NCBI GenBank assembly: GCA_900548545.1
Contig: URKX01000061.1
Coordinates: 1 to 5,394, forward strand
DNA length: 5,394 nucleotides
Source of the DNA: an uncultured Oscillospiraceae bacterium
GTDB taxonomy: Bacteria > Bacillota > Clostridia > Oscillospirales > Acutalibacteraceae
Direction: 5' to 3'
The translations under genes were made by a program, and so were the position numbers. Shown here piece after piece: positions 1-5,394 of the stretch (within the stretch, counting starts at the first letter, position 1; each line of letters starts with the position of its first letter). Below the pieces are notes generated by a model, which saw only the letters and a program-made list of their open reading frames with translations, made no database searches and had not been told where the DNA came from.

Positions 1-52
1 TGTCTACCTCGATATGTTGCTTTGCATTAAGTTTGGACAATAAACATACCGT
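1..52 (-). other. AT-rich foreign-looking 3' tail of the methyltransferase gene; possible integration junction
   Basis: The first 50 bases are 18/50 G+C by direct count, against clearly more than 60% in the rest of the gene. Codons after HIET switch to GTA, TTA, AAT, CAA and CAT, which are rare or absent upstream; only 6 of the last 16 codons end in G or C. The change falls just downstream (in gene direction) of the last conserved motif and keeps the frame. The rumA/rlmD 3' end is a known target of some Gram-positive integrative elements, so this may be an attachment-site junction where incoming DNA rebuilt the gene end. That is inference, because no integrase is inside the window. Confidence 0.4.
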
Positions 53-1336
53 CTCGATGTGCTGGGTGTGGGGGAACATATCCACCGGCTGGATAGCCTC
101 GATCCAGTAGTGGTTGGCCTTTAAAATCCCCAGGTCCCGGGAGAGGGTTTCCGGGTCACAGGAGATGTACACCACCCGCCGGGGAGCGCAGGCGCAAAGG
201 GCCGTCAGGAACTCCCGGCTGGCCCCCGCGCGGGGCGGGTCTAGGAACACCACGTCCCAGCCCTCTCCCTGGAGGGCCGCCTCTTCCAAAAACTCCCCCG
301 CGTCGCCGCAGGTGAAATAGGCGTTTTTCACCCCGTTTTCCTTGGCGTTCTGGATGGCGTCCTTCACCGCGTCGGGGTTCAGCTCCACCCCCAGCACCTG
401 GCCGGCGCCGTGCTTTGCCGCCACCAGGCCGATGGTCCCGATGCCGCAGTAGGCGTCCAGCACCTTTTCCTTCCCAGAAAGCCCGGCGAACTCCATGGCT
501 TTGTTGTAAAGCACTTCCGTCTGAAGGGGGTTGATCTGGTAAAAGGACTTGGCGGAGATCCGGAACTTGCACCCGCACAGCACGTCGGTGATGGTCCCCG
601 GGCCGTAGAGCACCTTTTCCTGGTCCCCCAGCACCATGGAGGTGTACCGGTTGTTCACGTTCTGCAAAATGGTGGTGATCTCCGGGTGGAGGTCCAGCAG
701 GGCCTTCACAAAGTGCTTCTTTGCGGTGAACACGGGGGTACCCGTCACCAGCACCACCATTACCTCCCCGGTGGAAAAGCCCCGCTTCACCAGCACGTGG
801 CGCAAAAAGCCCCGGCCGGTGGTTTCATCAAAGGCGGTGAGCTTGAAGTCCTTCAGCAGTTTCCGCACGGAAACGATGATCCGGTCGGCGGTTTCGTCCT
901 CGGTCTGGCAGGAGTCGATGGGCACGATCCGGTGGGTGCTGGACTGGTACACCCCGCTGACGATCCTTCCGTGCCGCTTGTCAAAGCTGAAGGCCGCCTG
1001 GACCTTGTTCCGGTAGTGATAGGGGCTGTCCATGCCCAAGATGGGGGAAACCTTCCCGAATTTCCCCAAAAGCTTCTGGCAGCGGTCCTGCTTCCAGAGA
1101 AGCTGCCGGGGATAGCTGAGGTTTTGCAGCTGGCAGCCGCCGCATTTCCGGTACACCGGGCAGGGGGTGTGGCCCCCTTGGCCCTCCGATGGGAGGTTCG
1201 CCGGCTGGGCGGGGACTTGCCCCTGCCCCGGGCGGTCAGGCCGGGCCGCCTCCCCTTTCTTCCCCAGGCGGGAAGAAGCTTTTCCCCCTTCCTGAGGGCG
1301 GGTCCCTTTGGGACAGGAACGATGTTTTCTTTCCAT
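1..1336 (-). CDS. rlmD: 23S rRNA (uracil-5-)-methyltransferase, RlmD/RumA family, 3' end cut by window
   Basis: SAM-dependent methyltransferase expected to make 5-methyluridine in 23S rRNA (U1939 and/or U747 in E. coli numbering). The visible 445 residues contain every family signature. A [4Fe-4S] cysteine set lies at C59, C65, C68 (CPVYRKCGGCQ) and C143. SFYQINP is at about 264-270, the SAM-binding loop DAYCGIGTIGL at about 295-304, and DPPRAG at 367-371. The catalytic cysteine is C393 in ISCDP and the general-base glutamate is E428 in HIETV. The ATG at 1336 is chosen because AAAGGAG lies 6 bases upstream and the cysteine cluster rules out later starts. The first 58 residues are a Gly/Pro/Lys/Arg-rich tail with no TRAM domain, unlike E. 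coli RlmD but as in TRAM-less RlmC. The frame stays open at the window edge, so the protein continues past the normal family end (about CLLSK) with a tail in AT-rich codons. Family assignment is firm; the exact target (RlmC, RlmD or RlmCD type) is not resolved. Confidence 0.93.
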   Translation of the reverse strand, partial: MERKHRSCPKGTRPQEGGKASSRLGKKGEAARPDRPGQGQVPAQPANLPSEGQGGHTPCPVYRKCGGCQLQNLSYPRQLLWKQDRCQKLLGKFGKVSPILGMDSPYHYRNKVQAAFSFDKRHGRIVSGVYQSSTHRIVPIDSCQTEDETADRIIVSVRKLLKDFKLTAFDETTGRGFLRHVLVKRGFSTGEVMVVLVTGTPVFTAKKHFVKALLDLHPEITTILQNVNNRYTSMVLGDQEKVLYGPGTITDVLCGCKFRISAKSFYQINPLQTEVLYNKAMEFAGLSGKEKVLDAYCGIGTIGLVAAKHGAGQVLGVELNPDAVKDAIQNAKENGVKNAYFTCGDAGEFLEEAALQGEGWDVVFLDPPRAGASREFLTALCACAPRRVVYISCDPETLSRDLGILKANHYWIEAIQPVDMFPHTQHIETVCLLSKLNAKQHIEVD

Positions 1337-1342
1337 AAGTGG

Positions 1343-1349
1343 CTCCTTT
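1343..1349 (-). promoter_or_regulatory. Ribosome binding site of the RlmD-type gene
   Basis: AAAGGAG on the minus strand, six bases before the ATG at 1336. It decides the start codon and argues that the odd low-complexity N-terminus is really translated. Confidence 0.8.
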
Positions 1350-1362
1350 CGCGTAAAGGCAG

Positions 1363-1402
1363 GAAAAGGCTCGCCGGGGACGTCCCCTGGGCGGGCCTTT
1401 TC
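1363..1402 (-). terminator. Terminator-like stem-loop between accA and the methyltransferase gene
   Basis: On the plus strand, gaaaaggc (1363-1370) pairs with gccttttc (1395-1402), cgcc (1372-1375) pairs with ggcg (1390-1393), and the tip is the palindrome ggggacgtcccc (1376-1387). There is one U-G or A-C position (1371/1394) and a two-base bulge at 1388-1389. The A-run and T-run flanks make it look bidirectional. In the direction of transcription the T run is only four long and lies within the stem, so termination may be partial and the methyltransferase gene could be read through from the acc operon. No -10/-35 promoter is obvious between this hairpin and the gene at 1336. Confidence 0.5.
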
Positions 1403-1412
1403 ACCGGCTTTT

Positions 1413-1436
1413 GGAAGTGTGGTTTTCCACACTCCC
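1413..1436 (-). other. Ten-pair hairpin just downstream of accA
   Basis: The transcript arms GGGAGTGTGG and CCACACTTCC form ten pairs (one G-U) around an AAAA loop, 12 bases after the accA stop codon. No U tract follows, so it is not a classical terminator by itself. It may protect the 3' end of the acc mRNA or work with the larger stem-loop next to it. Its core is an 18-base perfect dyad, so a protein operator is an alternative. Confidence 0.45.
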
Positions 1437-1448
1437 TGAACCGTTTGT

Positions 1449-2213
1449 TTAGAATTTCCGGAACCGCTGGTAGCGCTGCTCCAGCAGTTCTTCCACCGGC
1501 AGGGCGCACAGCTGGGACAGGGTGCTCTCCAGCTGCTCTTTCAGGCAGCTGTAGGTCTGGGAGAAATCCTTCTCCTCGGGGATGACCTGCTCCACCACCC
1601 CCAGCTCCATCATGTCCTGGGCAGTCAGCCGCAGGCAGTCGGCAGCGTCCTTCACCTTTTTGGAGTCCTTCCACAGAATGCTGGCGCAGCCCTCGGGGGA
1701 AATCACCGAATACACCGCGTTTTCCAAAATCCACACCCGGTCGGCCACTGCCAGGGCCAAGGCCCCGCCGCTGCCGCCTTCGCCGATGAGCACGGAGATC
1801 ACCGGGGTTTTCAAGCCCGCCATGGCCACCAGGTTTTCCGCAATGGCCTGGCCCTGGCCACGCTCCTCGGCGCCCATGCCGCAGAACGCGCCGGCGGTGT
1901 CCACAAAGCACACCACGGGCCGGTGGAACTTCTCCGCCTGCTCCATCAGCCGCAGGGCCTTGCGGTAGCCCTCCGGGTTGGAGGAGCCAAAGTTGCGCTT
2001 CACGCGCTCCCGCATATCCTTGCCCTTGTCCATGGCAATGACGGTGACGGGCTGGCCGTTCAAGGTGGCGATGCCCCCCACAATGGCCGGGTCGTCGGCA
2101 AACCGCCGGTCCCCGTGAAGCTCGATGAAGCCCTCAAAGATATTCTCGATATAGGAAAGCCCGGTGGGGCGATCCTTGGCCCGGACCAGCAGGACCTTTT
2201 CATAAGCGCTCAT
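1449..2213 (-). CDS. accA: Acetyl-CoA carboxylase carboxyltransferase subunit alpha
   Basis: 254 residues. With AccD it forms the cytoplasmic carboxyltransferase that moves the carboxyl group from carboxybiotin on AccB to acetyl-CoA, giving malonyl-CoA. Crotonase-fold signatures are clear: ELHGDRRFADD at 31-41, NPEGYRKALRLM at 79-90, DTAGAFCGMGAEERGQGQAI at 105-124, the glycine-rich oxyanion-hole stretch GEGGSGGALAL at 144-154, and SPEGCASILWKD at 172-183. It is shorter than E. coli or Bacillus AccA (about 320 residues) and lacks most of their N-terminal helical region; short forms are usual in Clostridia. The ATG overlaps the accD stop as ATGA, with GGAGG four bases upstream, which points to translational coupling and matched amounts of the two subunits. 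It is the last gene of the operon; the stop is TAA and two stem-loops follow. Confidence 0.97.
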   Translation of the reverse strand: MSAYEKVLLVRAKDRPTGLSYIENIFEGFIELHGDRRFADDPAIVGGIATLNGQPVTVIAMDKGKDMRERVKRNFGSSNPEGYRKALRLMEQAEKFHRPVVCFVDTAGAFCGMGAEERGQGQAIAENLVAMAGLKTPVISVLIGEGGSGGALALAVADRVWILENAVYSVISPEGCASILWKDSKKVKDAADCLRLTAQDMMELGVVEQVIPEEKDFSQTYSCLKEQLESTLSQLCALPVEELLEQRYQRFRKF

Positions 2214-3067
2214 TGTTCCTCCCCCTTCCGGTGAAGCTTTAACAGCTTTCCAATGGTTTCTTTCTGCCGGGTGCGGGGGACGATCAGGTCCACAAAGCCG
2301 TGCTCCAAGAGGAACTCCGCCTTCTGGAAACCCTGGGGCAGCTTTTTCCGGATGGTCTGCTCAATCACCCGGGCACCGGCAAAGCCGATGGTGGCTCCCG
2401 GTTCCGCCATGATGATATCCCCGTCCATGGCAAAGCTGGCGGTGACCCCGCCGGTGGTGGGGTCGGTGAGCACCGTCAGGTAGAAGTTGCCCGCGTCCGA
2501 GTGCTTGCGCACTGCCGCGCTGGTCTTGGCCATCTGCATCAGGGACAGGATGCCCTCCTGCATCCGGGCGCCGCCGGACACGGTGAAGCCCACCACCGGC
2601 AGGCTGTGCTCTGTGGCGTACTCAAACAGGCGGGTGATCTTCTCCCCCACCACGGTGCCCATGCTGCCGATCATAAAATTGGGGTCCATCACAAACAGGG
2701 CGCACGCCTCCCCGGCCACCTGGGCAGTGCCGCAGATCACGCCCTCTTTTTCCCGGGAGGCCAGCTTGGCGTTGCGCAGCTTCTGGTCATAGCCGGGGAA
2801 GGAGAGCACGTCCCGGCTCTTCATGTCCCCATACAGCTCGGAAAAGCTGTCCTCGTCCGCCAGGTACACGATCCTGTCCCGGGGCCCCATGCGGAAGTGG
2901 TACCCGCAGGCAGTGCACACCTGCAGGTTGTCCTGCAAATCGTTCAAGGGCAGCTGCACCCCGCAGTGGGGGCAGGCGGTGCGGATGCCGGCGTCCTCTT
3001 CCGGCACCGGCTTGCCGCCCTTTTCCAGCTCGTTTTCAGGCGAGCGGAACAGGCCCATCAAATTCAT
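2210..3067 (-). CDS. accD: Acetyl-CoA carboxylase carboxyltransferase subunit beta, zinc-finger protein
   Basis: 285 residues, the usual family length. It is the partner of AccA in the alpha2beta2 carboxyltransferase that makes malonyl-CoA. The N-terminal four-cysteine zinc ribbon is intact: C32, C35, C51 and C54 (CPHC and CTAC, followed by GYHFRM). The crotonase-like core shows SGGARMQEG at 164-172, TDPTTGGVTASFA at 201-213, and AEPGATIGFAGARVIEQTIR at 221-240. The last motif is usually GFAGPRVIEQT, so this protein has Ala for Pro at about 232. The start at 3067 has AGAAGGGTGAT upstream at slightly long spacing; an in-frame ATG three codons later (M4) is a possible alternative because AAGG sits ten bases before it. 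The gene lies 49 bases after accC, and its TGA stop overlaps the accA start by four bases. Confidence 0.97.
   Translation of the reverse strand: MNLMGLFRSPENELEKGGKPVPEEDAGIRTACPHCGVQLPLNDLQDNLQVCTACGYHFRMGPRDRIVYLADEDSFSELYGDMKSRDVLSFPGYDQKLRNAKLASREKEGVICGTAQVAGEACALFVMDPNFMIGSMGTVVGEKITRLFEYATEHSLPVVGFTVSGGARMQEGILSLMQMAKTSAAVRKHSDAGNFYLTVLTDPTTGGVTASFAMDGDIIMAEPGATIGFAGARVIEQTIRKKLPQGFQKAEFLLEHGFVDLIVPRTRQKETIGKLLKLHRKGEEQ
2218..2222 (-). promoter_or_regulatory. Ribosome binding site of accA inside the end of accD
   Basis: GGAGG on the minus strand four bases before the accA ATG, within the last codons of accD. Together with the ATGA overlap it supports the accA start and coupled translation. 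Confidence 0.75.
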
Positions 3068-3116
3068 ACCTTGCCATCACCCTTCTTTGTGGAATCCCAA
3101 GAGCCCCGGCGTTTTG

Positions 3117-4436
<1,320 letters not shown>

Positions 4437-4445
4437 TTGCTTTCA

Positions 4446-4451
4446 TCCTTT
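4446..4451 (-). promoter_or_regulatory. Ribosome binding site supporting the GTG start of accC
   Basis: AAAGGA on the minus strand, nine bases before the GTG at 4436. An ATG at 4446 is nearer but out of frame and would sit directly on the Shine-Dalgarno. The GTG gives the conserved MFTKILIANRGEIA N-terminus, so it is the start. Confidence 0.75.
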
Positions 4452-4456
4452 CCGCA

Positions 4457-4473
4457 AAGGCAGAGCCTGCCTT
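4457..4473 (-). other. Small perfect hairpin across the fabZ stop codon
   Basis: Seven paired bases (AAGGCAG with CTGCCTT) around a three-base loop, overlapping the fabZ TAA and sitting just before the accC ribosome binding site. No T run longer than three follows, so it is unlikely to terminate. It could affect mRNA processing or accC translation, or be chance. Confidence 0.35.
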
Positions 4474-4891
4474 ATTCGGATTTCACCAGCGCGAAGGAAA
4501 ACTCCGCGCTGACGCACAGCTTGCCACCCACCATACCCTTGCCCTTGGCAAAGTAGAACTGGCCCCGCTGACGGGTGATCTCACACTCTGTTTCCAGGGT
4601 GTCGCCGGGCTTCACCTGGCCCCGGAACTTCACCTTATCCAGGCTGGTGAACAGGGGGGTGCAGCCCTCGGAAGCGCCGCTTGCCAGCAGCACGCAGGCA
4701 GACTGGGCCAGCATCTCGCACTGGATCACCCCAGGCACCACGGGATTCCCGGGGAAATGCCCCTGGAGGAAATACTCGTCGCCCTTGATGTGGCACTTGC
4801 CGTGGGCCACGCCGTCGATCAATTCCACCTCGTCCACCAGCAGCATGGGCTCCCGGTGGGGGAGGATCTTTTTGATTTCTTCTTTATTCAT
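4472..4891 (-). CDS. fabZ: 3-hydroxyacyl-[acyl-carrier-protein] dehydratase FabZ
   Basis: 139 residues, the normal length for FabZ. It removes water from beta-hydroxyacyl-ACP to give trans-2-enoyl-ACP in the type II fatty acid elongation cycle in the cytoplasm. The hot-dog-fold signatures are present: ILPHREPMLLVDEV at 9-22, then the active-site helix GHFPGNPVVPGVIQCEMLAQ at 44-63. Catalytic His45 and Glu59 are spaced 14 residues apart as in characterised FabZ. FabA would be longer with different flanking motifs, so FabZ is preferred. The ATG at 4891 has GGAGG nine bases upstream (4901-4905). It sits between accB and accC, a common Firmicutes arrangement that ties malonyl-CoA supply to chain elongation. 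The stop lies in a small hairpin. Confidence 0.97.
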   Translation of the reverse strand: MNKEEIKKILPHREPMLLVDEVELIDGVAHGKCHIKGDEYFLQGHFPGNPVVPGVIQCEMLAQSACVLLASGASEGCTPLFTSLDKVKFRGQVKPGDTLETECEITRQRGQFYFAKGKGMVGGKLCVSAEFSFALVKSE

Positions 4892-4900
4892 TGGGATTCC

Positions 4901-4905
4901 CCTCC
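4901..4905 (-). promoter_or_regulatory. Ribosome binding site of fabZ
   Basis: GGAGG on the minus strand nine bases before the fabZ ATG, in the 62-base accB-fabZ gap. That gap is noticeably AT-richer than the genes; apart from this site and a weak five-pair hairpin near the accB end, I see nothing in it. Confidence 0.7.
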
Positions 4906-4953
4906 ATTAAAGTTCCAAACTGAAAAGTTTTCCCCTTCCACCCGGGAAGCTTT

Positions 4954-5394
4954 TTACACGATCCGGAACAGGGGCTGGTTGTACTCCACCACCTGGCCGT
5001 TGCCTACGCAGATCTCCGCCACGGTGCCATCCACCTCGCTGGGGATCTCGTTCATCAGCTTCATGGCCTCGATGATGCACAGGGTATCGCCCTTCTTCAC
5101 CTGGTCGCCCACCTCCACAAAGGGACGGGCGTCGGGAGAGGGCGAGGCGTAAAACACGCCCACCGTGGGGGACAGCACCAAGGCGCCCTCCTTCCGGGGG
5201 GCGGCCTGCTCCTGGGAAGCCGCTTGGGCTTCCGCGCCCGCCGCCGGAGCGGGGGCTGCCACCGGCATCACCGGGGCGGCGGGGGCCACGGCAACCACTT
5301 CCTGCTGGCGCTCTAAGCGCAGTTCCATGTCGCCCTCCACCAGCTCCAGGCCGGTGAGGCCGGTTTCCTGCATCAATTTCGCAAGGCTTTCAAT
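4954..5394 (-). CDS. accB: Biotin carboxyl carrier protein of acetyl-CoA carboxylase, 5' end cut by window
   Basis: 146 residues are visible, and the frame is still open at the right edge. This protein carries biotin between AccC, which carboxylates it, and AccA/AccD, which use the carboxyl group. The first visible residues, IESLAKLMQETGLTGLELVE, match the N-terminal helix of the family, so only about 5-10 residues should be missing; the ATG at 5373 and TTG at 5376 are internal. Next comes an Ala/Pro-rich flexible linker (visible residues about 33-66). The biotinyl domain follows: SPTVGVFYASPSPDARPFVE at 75-94, VGDQVKKGD at 95-103, and the biotin attachment motif EAMKLMNEI with the target lysine at visible residue 112 (codon 5059-5061). 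It ends QPLFRIV before TAA. It is the first acc gene of this operon and lies 62 bases upstream of fabZ; fab genes probably precede it outside the window. Confidence 0.96.
   Translation of the reverse strand: MESLAKLMQETGLTGLELVEGDMELRLERQQEVVAVAPAAPVMPVAAPAPAAGAEAQAASQEQAAPRKEGALVLSPTVGVFYASPSPDARPFVEVGDQVKKGDTLCIIEAMKLMNEIPSEVDGTVAEICVGNGQVVEYNQPLFRIV

Noticed and set aside
1423..1431. ttttccaca, a match to the DnaA-box consensus TTWTNCACA
   Set aside because: It is a single copy contained within the hairpin downstream of accA, with no cluster of boxes and no dnaA/dnaN context.
410..1585. Long plus-strand open frame of 391 codons opposite the methyltransferase gene and the accA 3' end
   Set aside because: It is a GC-rich antisense shadow: the minus strand has all RlmD motifs and a good ribosome binding site, and the plus frame shows no recognisable domain and crosses the intergenic hairpins.
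853..1911. Minus-strand frame of 352 codons overlapping accA and rlmD out of frame
   Set aside because: It runs through two well-supported genes in another frame and through the gap hairpins; Arg/Gly/Pro-rich composition is typical of shifted GC-rich frames.
4892..4953. Possible fatty-acid regulator operator (FapR or FabT type) in the AT-rich accB-fabZ gap
   Set aside because: Only short AGTT/AACT arms and a repeated AACTTT are present; they do not match the known operator consensus, and the site is inside the operon, not at a promoter.

Overview
The window looks like chromosomal DNA from a GC-rich member of the Clostridia. I would guess the Oscillospiraceae/Ruminococcaceae side of the gut Firmicutes. 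The guess rests on strong AGGAGG-type ribosome binding sites, a fused accB-fabZ-accC-accD-accA gene order, a bacterial heteromeric acetyl-CoA carboxylase split over four genes, a zinc-finger AccD, a short AccA, and codons ending mostly in G or C. The genus cannot be read from this sequence.

All genes lie on the minus strand, so transcription runs from high to low coordinates. From the right edge: accB (biotin carboxyl carrier protein, 5' end cut by the window), fabZ (3-hydroxyacyl-ACP dehydratase), accC (biotin carboxylase, GTG start), accD (carboxyltransferase beta subunit) and accA (carboxyltransferase alpha subunit). The gaps are 62, 35 and 49 bases, and accD/accA overlap by 4 bases (ATGA), so this is clearly one operon. 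It is probably the downstream half of a type II fatty acid synthesis cluster whose fabH/K/D/G/F-type genes would lie beyond the right edge. Together AccB, AccC, AccD and AccA convert acetyl-CoA to malonyl-CoA, the committed step of fatty acid synthesis. FabZ dehydrates the beta-hydroxyacyl-ACP intermediates during elongation.

After accA comes a 112-base gap holding two strong stem-loops, one a terminator-like structure of about 15 base pairs. Beyond it, with its own good ribosome binding site, is a 23S rRNA uracil-5-methyltransferase gene (RlmD/RumA type) that runs off the left edge. All its catalytic motifs are inside the window.

Most of the window is ordinary housekeeping sequence, and I see no complete undescribed system. 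The most interesting place is the left edge. Just after the last conserved motif of the methyltransferase (HIETV), composition and codon choice change abruptly from very GC-rich to AT-rich while the frame stays open. This is what an integrative element inserted into the 3' end of rumA/rlmD, supplying a replacement tail, would look like. The element itself, if present, lies outside the window. Smaller oddities are a shortened loop in AccC and a methyltransferase N-terminus that replaces the usual TRAM domain with a low-complexity basic tail.
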